Source: Lunularia cruciata (taxonomy: Eukaryota; Streptophyta; Marchantiopsida; Lunulariales; Lunulariaceae). Taken from it: a stretch of DNA of 64,000 nt. Below are positions 54,786 to 64,000 of the stretch, piece after piece. The DNA lies in contig OX419762.1 in NCBI GenBank assembly GCA_948567375.1, positions 32,369,465-32,433,464 of the forward strand, written 5' to 3'. Both the position numbers and the translations under genes were made by a program. The notes under the pieces are model-generated. The model ran no database searches. It was not told where the DNA came from and was given only the letters and a program-made list of their open reading frames with translations. Every line of letters begins with the position of its first letter. Positions within the stretch are counted from its first letter, which is position 1.

Positions 54786-55605
54786 CTAAGTTTTCACTTG
54801 TCCTCAAAGTGAAGGTCTCTCTACCTTTTATGATACATTTTCAACTTATCATGGTTAATCCTATCAAAGTGTCTTCCTCCCAACTCCTTGAGATCAAAGG
54901 TGTAATTGCCCCACACCTTCTCCACTATGAAAGGTCCAAAGTATTTAGGCAAAAACTTCTTTTGCACTCTCCTGAATCAAATAGAATCAAACAACATTAC
55001 TCAATCACCTTTCTTTGAAAGGCTCTACCTTCTTCTTGCCTTGCCTCTTGTCATAGCTCTCCTTTTGTTTCCTTTGGGCTTGCTCCACTCGAACCATAGC
55101 AACTGCTCTTGCCTCTTCCAACTCCATGAGTTGATCCTACTTTGACTTCTGTGCATCACCTCCTTGTGCTTTCTTCAATCTCCTATGAATGCTTTGGAAG
55201 GTAGGAAGATCAAAGTGAATAGGTAAGGTAGGCTCAATACCATATACCAATTGAAATGAAGAATATCCGGTGTAAGTCTTCATGGTTGTCCTATAATCCC
55301 ACAAAATTGCATGAATCCTCTTGTCCCAATGATTTTTAGCCCCCCCCCTCCCTCCATTTCTGCATCTTTGGCCAACATCATGCACAAGGTCTGATTGGTT
55401 CTCTTTGCCAAGCCATTGGATTTTGGCTTATAGGATGTAGTTACTCTATGTGTGATAGAGAAATGTTGTAGCATGGCTATAGTGATGTTTCCTATCAAAT
55501 ATCCTCCTCTATCAGAAGCCAACTCCAAAGGGCATCCAAACCTAGTTATAATGCTTTCATAAAGAATCTACCCACTTCATCTTCATTCTTGTTCCTCAAT
55601 GGTCT
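54786..55605 (-). pseudogene. family B integrase, C-terminal half
   Basis: Sense order: MELASDRGGYLIGNITIAMLQHFSITHRVTTSYKPKSNGLAKRTNQTLCMMLA (55528-55370; D and the P-x-x-N-G-L-A block in place), NHWDKRIHAILWDYRTTMKT, FQLVYGIEPTLPIHFDLPTFQSI (55385-55137), KKKVEPFKE, then KYFGPFIVEKVWGNYTFDLKELGGRHFDRINHDKLKMY (54970-54820). It has no chromodomain. Two frame breaks occur, one at a run of C at 55341-55348. Confidence 0.85.
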
Positions 55606-55973
55606 TGTGGTACCCACATTTTTGTTTTTTCTTATTTTTGGAAGAAGTGTACAAATGAAGTCATATTGTGCCCATATGGCATCATAAGGCAAAGAATGGT
55701 GTCTTTGGGTTGTAACCCAAGGTAAAGTGACTTTGTGTCAAAGGACAAAGTACTCAGATTGGTCCTATCAATATTCAACCTGAAGTAAGGAGACTTTGGC
55801 TTGGAGGTGCTCAACCCGAGGCAAAGATAGCATAACAACTTTCCTTGGGGGTTGAACATTCAAGAAGGTACCACACAAAAAAAAACAGCTGGCCCACGGG
55901 CGGGGGAAAATTGACAGTGATAGGAGCATGCAGGAGGTGTGATTTCTTGGTAGAAAACTTTAAGTGAAGAAAG

Positions 55974-58148
55974 ACGGAGGAGGCACGCTGTCATGTTGTG
56001 GTTTGTGCGGCCCGTAAAAAGTGACTTATCATAGTTTATCTCCATGTTAGTGGGGTAGGTTGCATGCTAGATCCAACGGATGAGATGTTGCCATGTGAGC
56101 CATCTATGTACATCTATGTGATTGGCCACATGGGTTACAATCTTATCATGTTTGAGGGCTCTAATGAATAAAGATGAGGGCGAGTAGAGAGACGGGTGAG
56201 TTTTAGTTTGGAGAGTCTCGAGGAGAGAAGGAAGTTGGGAGAGAGTTGTAGCAAAGAGCAATTGTTAGAGCATCGAAGGAAGCATTCAAGCATGAGAAGT
56301 CCCATGCTCCCGATCTGCCACTCCAAATCCTTTTCTCATCAAGCTTCAAATTTTACACCGTGACGACTTATGGGATTGGTTGGTAGCACATTTCGGGGTG
56401 GTGTTTGTGGAGTCGGTGATGGGAAACCCAGATCCTATCATCCTTCTGGTGCTTACTTATGGGACTTGAAAATTTATGTCCTTCTATAGTTGGGGAATGT
56501 CTAAAATTTCGCTCATAAGCTTCAAGGTGGAGTTATGGGGTCCATTTGTCAAAAAGTAAAAAGAGTAAAGGACAAATGTGCAAGAACTTGACCATCGGGG
56601 GAGTTTGGTGAAACCATTTGGGGAATAGAGGATATGGTTAGAAAGAAGAGATGACAGGCTACAATTTGCAGACAGAAATCATGCAATTTGAGCTAAGTAT
56701 GAGAGGGATATGATCAATTGAGTGAAGGGGGGTTGAATTCATACCCATGAGCACAAAGTAGTCAATTGAGGGAGCTTCTTGAGACTTTTTCACTGTCTGT
56801 CAGTGCAATTAGAGAGTAGAAAATGTTATTACAGTACTGAGCTTAATAAATTCCAGTTTTGAGTCAATCTCAAATCAGATCCACTTGATTGAAGTTGAAG
56901 CTTATGGGATGTAAGGTGTTGGAGAAGAGCTAATGATCAAGTTTGGAGTTTTGGTCACTTCCCAAGTTGCAGTTTGAATTTTCTCATGAAAATTTCCAGA
57001 GTTGTTGGTGGATGGGTTTAGCTCCTTTGTGTGAAAGTTTCATGTAAATTATTCAAATAGAGAAATCAGGGTCTTGGATCAAGTAGACCTGTAGAGCTCA
57101 CAAGTTAGCCCAGCTCAGAATTGATCCACATCTAAAGACTGGAGTTTGATAAGGCTACAAAAATTTGCAGGAGTTTAGACAAAAACACAACCAACTATTG
57201 TGGAAAATTTCGTTGGTTCTAGATCTATGAAGAGTGAGATCTGATGCAAAACATCCTGCTGAAAATACTGTCATAAGCTCGGTAGAGCAAATTTTCCTTT
57301 CATCTTGATTAATTATCAAGTCTCATGTCTTGTGACTATGATTGAAATTTCCAGGTTGCCAGAGAGTTTGTGAGGATCAAGTGTATTTCTGAATCAGAAA
57401 TCTGGGGAAAATTTGCTAAGAACCAGGAGCAAACCCTAAAAAGAAGATTTCAAAATTAGGGTGAAGTCAAAAAAAACCCTGGCCAACTTTGAGAGATTTT
57501 CAGGAGAGTTGTAGTGATCTGACTGAAATATATTTTTATATCATTGGAAAGCTTATCTTATAGGCTTTCCATTGAATTCTAGATGATTTGAATCCAAGAT
57601 ATGTAGAAATAGTTACTTGCATATGAGCTGCGCATAGTTTTCCCTATCAAAAAAGACATAGGAAATCCCCACATGAAGTAGGAATCTGTTGAGATTGGAA
57701 GTACAGATGGGAGGAGGCTTGGAGTACAGATTGAAATGAACTTGATGACAGAGCACAAAGGCTCTAAAGCTCTTTCTTAACAAAAAGTATAGAGAGTTGT
57801 TGCCTTTTTCTTGTGATTGTATCCTCTCTGTACTTGTATGCCTGTTTGTACGCCCAGTTGGCTTGGATTGGTGTGCGGGCGTTGCGCTCAGATTATTTCC
57901 TTCTAGGAGTGCTGTGTATTTCTACTTGGTTATGTTGGAAGTGATGACCAGCAGACCAGCAGTGCATGTTGTGATGATAGGCCAGGTTGCACGGTACTAT
58001 CCTTCCCAAAAGTAAGAATATTAGTCATGAGAAAGGAGGGTTCCGGCAATAAGGGTCACACGCGTGTTTTGTCGAGTCATTACGGGTTTACCTCTAGCCT
58101 CTGATTTGTAGTCTCCACAGCTAGCCACCTTTTGTGTTCCCATAGAGA
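55974..58148. other. 2.17-kb insert in LTR A5, unidentified
   Basis: A3 and A4 run straight from the leader (like 55606-55973) into the ORF (like 58149), so this segment is extra. It has no convincing ORF; the best is 72 codons at 57797-58015, without motifs. Style and composition recall LTR or untranslated leader sequence of another retroelement (e.g. ggaaagcttatcttataggctttcc near 57547). The ends are not TG/CA and no target duplication is certain; short gaaa-rich flanks are present on both sides. Confidence 0.5.
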
Positions 58149-58159
58149 AAAAAGGAAAG

Positions 58160-60617
58160 TACGACAATGCCACTATAAGATTTGGGATAGAGACAAAGAG
58201 ATGACAAGTAATCTTCCATTACCATTATAAAGTTGTCCTCAGGGAGATCATGGAAAAGGGAATGTAAAAGACGCATTGGTGCCTCGAGAGGAAGTTAGGA
58301 GAGTTAGTCCGGGAGTCAATCGGAAGAGTGGTCACCCACCCGTAGTGGAGGAGAGTAAGATGGGAGGTGGAAAGAAGAACTCTAAATTTGTAGTGAGAAA
58401 TCATGCAATCCGGCAATTAGATGTGATTGCAAGAATCAAAGTCTTGAGTAGACTTTGGATCACTTTTTTGGCATGGAATTGGAACCTTAGTTTTCTAGGT
58501 TTCATGATCGAGATCATCGAGAGTAAATGTCTTGATGGACCTGAGGCAGAGGGTAAGAGAGGAAATCTGGCTCAATGGATAGAGTCAGATTGGAGGTTAG
58601 TACTCAGAAGAAAGGTGGGTGAGGAGCAAGGAGCCACATTCTTGGAGAAAGGAGAAGTAGCTAAGGAAACCCAAGAATTGCAAGATGCCTTTTCTTCAAA
58701 GCGCACAAAGAATGGTTCTAAAGCTGAGAGTTACAAAGACCCTATGAGGAGAAGCATTGTAGGAGAAATGATGGTTATCTTCAAGCCGGAGTGAACTACT
58801 TATGTGATGAAACATCAAGCGGTGTTCTTCATAAGATGTTTGCAGGGAAACCAATTAATTAGGTGAAGTTCTTCCATCAACGCACAAGACAAATGGTCTA
58901 GAACTTGTGGGACAAGTTGCCTCCGCACTATATTGTGCCATTTGCAGCCCATTTCTATGTCGGACTAAATTTGCTAAACGTGGCAAAAAGACACAAGATG
59001 GTGTCGCACTTCCATCCTGACTTGAGAAGAGATGCTAATGCAAAGGAGCAATTGTACATTCTACAAAAAAAACGCAATGATGAGTCCTATGCACAGACGG
59101 GGCAGAGCGTGCATTTGGGGCTGAATACTCCAAAGTCAAAGAAGAGGAATCAAAGAGGAGGAGAAGAAGAAGTAGCTGTAACAAGACCTCGGAAGATCAA
59201 AAAAGTAAACCCGAGGAAGGACCTGGTGGTGATCGCATCATCGAGAGAAGAATTAGAGGAGGAAGCCGAGTACAAGTTAGAAGACTGGGAGAAGGAGGAA
59301 GAACCTGAACTCACGTTGCAAAGTGGTGAAGCAAGTAGCAAGAGTGAAGATGGAGTGGAGATGCAGCCTGTACTAGAGGATGAAGAAAGAAAGATAGAAA
59401 TGGCAGAAGAAGGTAACCCAAGTCAAGACAACAAAGTTCCAGAGAAGAAGGAGAAGAGGGTGACCATTCAGAGAGGTGTCCATTCTAGACAGAAGGTGAT
59501 GTATGAGGCGGGGCCAAGTAGAAGAAGAGAAGTGGAGAGTGGAAGTTCAGGAAGTGAAGAATCCATCCCAATCAAGCGACTGTGGCTGAGAAGAAAAGTG
59601 TCAAGTGAAGAAGGGTTAGAAGAAGAGAACTTGAAGTTGAAGAAGATCATAACCCGAGTAGAGGAGCAGAAGGAAGTACTACAAGTAGATGCAGTAGTAC
59701 AAAACCAAGTTATTGAGAATCTAAAAGAGGAAATGGGAAATAAAGAGCAAGTAATAGAGCAAAATGTCATAGCAAGGGAAAGACATGTAGCTGAGTATGA
59801 AATCTTGAAACAATAGTTTGTGATTCATAATTAGAAATCATTCTTGTTATGGCAAGAGTAGCAAAGAAAGAGCAAAAGCTCAATAAAGTGATAGAGAGTG
59901 TAGAAGAGAAGAAGCAACTTTGGAAAAGAGAGCTAACAATGAGATATAGAGAGGAAGAGAGGTTAAGGGAGTTACTTTGTAATCTGGAAGAGAAGATTGT
60001 TCAGAAGGAGAAGGAGACGGTGAAAGCCAAATTCAAGGTAGAACTAGCAATGTATAGAGAAGATTGGCAGGCGGATCGAGAACAAGAGAGAAGGATGAGG
60101 CTTGAGCCACTAAGGAGATCATAATCAAGATGAACGTGATGTTGAGTACAAAAACCAATGTGCAGATTGAAGAAACAAGATTACACAAGTTAAGGTTGTT
60201 GGTGCAAGAGACAAGGAGGAGAAATGCAAAGGATAAAGATTTGAACACTTTGTTGATTAGTCTCAAAACGGTGTAGGTAGGAAGATATTGGAAGTGGAAG
60301 ACAATATCATGAATAGAGTGGATTTAGGTAAGTTAGAGATAGATAAACTTTGGAAGGATGTAAGAGCGAAGCCCGAAGTCAATGAGATAGGAGTACAGAT
60401 ATCTTTGGAGTTACCATTGGAGATATTAGAGAAGAGTGGGTTGGGAGATCAAGAGTTAGGAAGGTTACCCATGGCGGGAATTGTAGATCAGGAAGAAGAA
60501 GTGTTAGAATTAGTAGAAGAGTTAATAGTTGTGAAACCCAAAAATAGAGTAGTATATGAGGTTACTTTGGGATTGGGTTTAGAAGCCAAAGTTGAGGTAG
60601 ACATTGGGTTGGATTAG
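58160..60617 (+). pseudogene. LTR-embedded ORF of family A (copy A5), best preserved overall
   Basis: The open frame 58276-58794 covers FLAWNWNLSFLGFMIEI, SDWRLVLRRKVGEE and MRRSIVGEMMVIFKPE. A stop and short deletion follow. The open frame 58905-59816 (303 codons) has PPHYIVPFAAHFYVGLNLLN and HFHPDLRRD, an acidic linker (SREELEEEAEYKLEDWEKEEEPEL), basic and serine-rich parts and the start of the coiled coil. The coiled coil continues at 59849-60124 (ELTMRYREEERLRELLCNLEEKIV), and 60288-60617 is the C-terminus (NEIGVQISLELPLEILEKSGL, ending KVEVDIGLD). The intact protein would have about 800 residues. No enzyme motif, signal peptide or membrane segment is seen. The role is unknown. Confidence 0.75.
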
Positions 60618-60736
60618 AAACAGATTTGAGATTTGAAGAGGCATATATGAAGAGGTGCATTGTCATTTTGGATCTGTAGGTAGGAAGAGTTGTTAGGAAT
60701 TGGTATAGTTGTTAGATAATTGTTTAGTGCGCTACC

Positions 60737-60745
60737 TATTTAAAG
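60737..60745 (+). promoter_or_regulatory. TATA-like box of LTR A5
   Basis: TATTTAAAG, 120 bp after the ORF end. Confidence 0.6.
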
Positions 60746-61419
60746 GTGGGATTTGTAGTATGTTGTTGTTTAGTGCTCATGATTTTTAAGAATAGATAAA
60801 GCAAAGTGCTGATTTTAGTGCTTGTCGCTTGAGGATGATTCTGAGTATCAACATTGTGTGTTTGTGAGTGTGTGAAGAATTTCAAAGTGAAAAATCAGTG
60901 TGCTTGTTGGATGTTGGATTCCATAGCTTTGATCTTCATTTTGTGTGTTTGATCTTGAGTGAAGTGCAATCGGAGCAATGCCTCAATAGATCTGAGAGGA
61001 ATTGTAGTGCTGGTAGTATTTTGCAATTGTGAGTACAATGCAATGTTGATGTGAAGCAATTTCAAGCAAGGAAGTTGTGCGTAGAGTGGAGAGGTAGAAC
61101 ACAATTTTGAGGCAAAGTTGTTTTGCAATGAAGTGCCATTTTTAGGAGAGATTGAATCATCACAATCAAGATTGTTTGGAAAGATTTGATGGAGTTGTGA
61201 TTAAGTGTGACAACTTATTGTGATGAGACTGTGAGTCAGTGTTTGTTACTCTCTTATGGGTGTGGTTTCTACCTGAAAGATTAAAGATGCAACCAGGAAG
61301 AACTACTTGTTACTGTTTGACTTTGCATTTGACCAATTCTAAATTGTATCTCTATGGGAACAAACTTTACTTACGTGATTACCACAAAAGTGATATTTGC
61401 TGGGTTATCACATGATTTT

Positions 61420-61437
61420 TGGTGCCGCTGCTAGGGA
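61420..61437 (+). other. primer-binding site of A5 (Asp tRNA type)
   Basis: TGGTGCCGCTGCTAGGGA, against TGGCGCCGTTGCCGGGGA expected for plant Asp tRNA. All differences are transitions. It is preceded by TGATTTT, as the E site is preceded by TGTACTTTT. Confidence 0.8.
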
Positions 61438-61860
61438 TAAAAATCTCAGAAGTGGGAGAATACAAAGCCAATTTCAAAACTTGGTGTCAAAGCAATATGA
61501 ATGTTTGCATTAAGAGAACAACAAGAAGACAGAGTTCAAAGACGAATGTTGCATCGTGAAGAAGAAGAATGCCTGAAGATCCAATCCACTTTTGACAAAA
61601 CCAAATAGGAGGTGTTTGACTTTCAACTTCTTCATGAAGTACAAGAAGCCTTGTGAGAACTTGATCAAAAGAAATGCAAAGGCGGTTGCCAAGGCAATTT
61701 CTTGTCTCTCTCTGTCAAGAAGAAGAAAGACTCAAGCGGGCAGATATATTCATTATGACCTAGTACACCAACTTACCCTAAAGCTATAAAGGAAGTCAAA
61801 TTTATCAATAAATTTGTGCAGGAAAAGACAACACAAACACTAACAGAAGAATCCTTGAAA
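61438..61860 (+). pseudogene. family A internal region: leader and gag start
   Basis: After the primer-binding site, short frames appear, ending with PKAIKEVKFINKFVQEKTTQTLTEESLKI near 61770-61855. This resembles the family D gag start at 48745, which places A close to D. It stops at about 61860, where the minus B integrase resumes. The rest of the A element is deleted. Confidence 0.6.
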
Positions 61861-61864
61861 ATCT

Positions 61865-62500
61865 CTCTCCAATGGTAACCTACATCTAGAATCTTGAAAG
61901 CAGTTACCTTTCCTACAAAGTGTTCTCCACTTACTAAACCTTCATGAAACTCCTTTATGAGTAGGATAGACTCTTCCTTACCCATTGCTCTTTGAAGTAG
62001 ATAATCTACTCCTTGGTGAAAAAGAATATCCTCCACCGTTGTGTAAGGTCTAAATCTTGCTACAAGGGCCTTCCTCTCCCTACCATGCATCCTTTCTAGA
62101 TACTTTCCTCTTGTCACAAAATCCACAATCTCCTTGTACTCCATTGGAACCTCTTGAGTGACTGAGATTACCATGAGCTCCTCATCTGGGAAGGAATCAT
62201 CCACTAGCTCTTCTCCATCATGATCATAGGTCCTAGATAACAAATCTGCATTTGCATGCTTCTTCCTTGGCCTATCCTCAATGGTGTAGTCATACTCAGA
62301 CAAGAGTATCATCCATCTTGCTAGTCTCTCTTCCACATTTGGCTTGGTGAAGATGTACTTCAAAGCCTTGTGATCTGTGACAATGGTGGCTTTCTCTCCA
62401 ATCAAGTAGTGTCTAAAGTTCTTGAGACCAAAGATCACTGCCAACCCTTCTCTCTCCGTGACAAAGTAATTCTTTTCTATTGAAACCATTTGCCAACTAG
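61865..62500 (-). pseudogene. family B RNase H and integrase N-terminus
   Basis: A 238-codon frame (62489-61773) of which about 62489-61865 is B: NYFVTEREGLAVIFGLKNFRHYLIG, VTDHKALKYIFTKPNVEERLARWMILLSEYDY (RNase H, with TDHKAL intact), then PRKKHANADLLSR, the linker VPMEYKEIVDFVTRG, and FKILDVGYHWREIFKDS at the integrase zinc domain. The last 30 codons of the frame are antisense of A internal sequence, so the frame is chimeric at the A5 junction. Confidence 0.85.
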
Positions 62501-62699
62501 CATAAGCTATTGGATGATCATTCCCATCTTGGTCTAACTGACTAAGATTGCATCCTATAGCAACATTGGAAGCAACATTGGAAGCATCAATGAAGAGGAT
62601 GAAAGGCTTACTCCAATTAGGTTTAGCAAGAATTGGAGCTACAACAAGGGATTACTTGAGCTCCTCAAAAGCTTTAGGAGCCTCCTTGTCTTCCAAAAT

Positions 62700-63484
62700 A
62701 CCATTTAATCTACACTCTTCTTCATGTAGATGGTCAATGCATAAGCCTCATTGGAAAATGAGAAGATGAACCTCCTATAGTACTCAACCATCCCCAAGAA
62801 TTGGCATAACTTTGTCAAGCTTGAAGGGAATGAAAGGTCTGGATTTTCCTTACATTTTTAAGATCAACTGCTATTCCATCCTTAGAGATGATGTGCCCCT
62901 AAAGTAAAGCTTCTTCACTTCCGAAAATGCAATTCTCTGGGTTGAGTGATGCATTTACCTCATCCAAGCATTGCAAGACCTTGATTAGGTGCTCAAAGTG
63001 CTCCTCCTTACTTTCATAAACACAAAGTCATCAATGAAGTCTCTCATAAATTTCCCAATGAAAGGTTCAAATACCTTGTTCATGAACCATTGGAATGTGG
63101 CTGAAGCATTGCAAAGCCCAAAAGGCATGACCTTGAAAGCGTAAGTTCCCCAAGGTGCGGTGAATGTGGTGAGTTGTTTATGCTCTAGTGCAATCTTGAT
63201 TTGGTTATATCCACTATAACCATCTCCAAAACTATACCTCTCATGACCTACAACCTTCTCCAAGATCTGATCAATGAATGGTAATGGATGGTAGTCTTTC
63301 TTGGTAACAACATTGAGTTTCTTGTAATCCACACATACCGAAGCTTGCCATTCTTTTTCTTCACAATCACAATAGGAGACACCCATTCTGAATTCTCTGC
63401 CTCAAAGATAAATCTAGTCTCCTTGAGCTTATCAATCTCCTCTATATGGATAACTTCCTTAACTCCTAGGCCCTCTTCCCACAT
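62700..63484 (-). pseudogene. family B reverse transcriptase
   Basis: Sense order: EWVSPIVIVKKKNGKLRY (63400-63340), VCVDYKKLNVVTKKDYHPLPFIDQILEKV, YSFGDGYSGYNQIKIALEHKQLTTFTAPWGTYAFKVMPFGLCNASATFQWFMNKVFE and DFIDDFVF with FIDD at 63027-63038. Both catalytic aspartates are present. It follows gag sequence directly, so the protease and zinc knuckle are lost. A stop or frame change follows the FIDD box. Confidence 0.85.
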
Positions 63485-64000
63485 TCTGATCTACCTCTCT
63501 CTTCTCCCATAGTTGCACCACATTGATCTTGAGATCTACAAGTTGTTTTGTGATGGTTTGAAGTAGATCCTTTGGTGGAGGTGCAAGAATTGGAAGAACT
63601 ACTACATGTGGTGCAACCCTTGCCACCAAAGTATAAGAAGTTCCTCCATAGATGTAACCTTGAAGAGGATGCACAACCTCCTTCACTACCAAATCACTCT
63701 CATCCCTTTCCAAACTCTCCTCCATACAAATTGTGATCTTGATAGCTTCAACCTTGGAAGAAGGTTTCTCATATCTCACCTTGCTTCTAATTTGTAGTCT
63801 CCACCCTTCCACAAAGTTTGTGGTGCTCATGGCTCCTATGCCAATTATAGTAGTCTCCACATCATCTCCTCCCTTCCTCAACACTATGCAAAATCTGGAC
63901 TCTAACTTTTCCACTCTTTCCACATAGACTCTCGCTTTCTCTCCATCTCCTTGCTTGAGAAATGTTACCTCACTCATCAATCTCTCATAACTCTCATCTG
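63459..64000 (-). pseudogene. family B gag, C-terminal part, at window edge
   Basis: The 173-codon open frame (63980-63459) starts inside the capsid-type domain: MSEVTFLKQGDGEKARVYVERVEKLESRFCIVLRKGGDDVETTIIGIGAM, KVEAIKITICMEESLERDESDLVVKEV, VDLKINVVQLWEKREVDQNVGRGPRS. The plus copy at 45740-46230 is its counterpart. The zinc knuckle and protease expected next are deleted. It continues beyond the window. Confidence 0.8.

Larger units (their letters stand above)
55606..61412 (+). mobile_element. family A LTR, copy A5, followed by a primer-binding site
   Basis: Starts TGTGGTACCCACATTTTT at 55606 inside the B integrase (left flank ggtct) and ends GGGTTATCACA at 61412. A primer-binding site follows 7 bases later, so this is a 5' LTR. 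The length is 5.8 kb, or 3.63 kb without an unrelated insert at 55974-58148. It carries the ORF (58160-60617) and TATA box (60737-60745) and shows that the A unit as a whole has LTR limits. Confidence 0.8.
54084..64000 (-). mobile_element. family B Ty3/gypsy element, minus copy, with A5 nested
   Basis: Runs off the right edge. Sense order: gag (64000-63459), RT (63484-62700), RNase H and start of integrase (62500-61865), interrupted by A5 and adjoining A internal sequence (61860-55606), integrase C-terminal part (55605-54786), polypurine tract (54785-54774) and 3' LTR (54773-54084). About 200 bp of integrase is missing at the A5 junction. The copy is inserted in A4. Confidence 0.8.

Noticed and set aside
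58905-59816. The 303-codon open frame as a host gene
   Set aside because: The same protein recurs in A1-A4, always within the repeat unit and next to the same LTR end, and the A5 frame is broken on both sides.
61773-62489. 238-codon minus frame as one intact B domain
   Set aside because: Its last 30 codons are antisense of family A gag-like sequence, so the open frame crosses a rearrangement junction.

Overview
This 64-kb window looks like intergenic DNA from a land plant with a large, repeat-rich genome. A gymnosperm or another big-genome lineage is my inference; nothing here fixes the species. I found no intact host gene and no tRNA, rRNA or CRISPR array. Nearly all the recognisable content is retrotransposon sequence, mostly Ty3/gypsy, broken by stops, frameshifts, deletions and nested insertions. 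I use working names A to E for the families.

Layout. 1-1880: decayed non-LTR reverse transcriptase (+). 2.3-4.9 kb: no recognisable element. 4925-7725: truncated long terminal repeat (LTR) A1 (-). 7.73-8.64 kb: Ty1/copia fragment (-). 8.7-9.85 kb: family D coiled-coil fragment (+). 9960-21183: 5'-truncated chromovirus C' (+), split by two 3.8-kb A insertions, A2 (-, itself holding a solo B LTR) and A3 (+). 21184-28732: family D pol (+), split by complete chromovirus C (-, 22827-28409). 28732-42860: family E (-) with both LTRs. 42.9-43.2 kb: A fragment. 43214-48720: family B (+), lacking reverse transcriptase. 48.7-52.5 kb: family D gag plus LTR region (+). 53036-54083: A4 (+), entered by a B element (-, 54084 to the window end), which is itself entered by A5 (+, 55606-61412).

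Two signals stand out. First, families A and E have unusually long LTRs (about 3.8-4 kb) that appear to carry a protein-coding ORF in U3, upstream of the TATA box. In E the ORF region is in both terminal repeats, with a primer-binding site and a polypurine tract exactly where those limits predict. In A, two copies with no gag-pol are flanked by 5-bp target duplications, as solo LTRs would be. The A and E proteins share an HFYxGLNLL-type motif and a coiled-coil tail.

Second, chromovirus C has LTRs packed with perfect heat-shock-element arrays just upstream of its TATA box, a promoter design like that of heat-activated plant retrotransposons such as ONSEN. C is the least damaged element here. 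It has paired LTRs, an iMet-type primer-binding site, a polypurine tract, near-matching target duplications and recognisable gag, protease, RT, RNase H, integrase and chromodomain.
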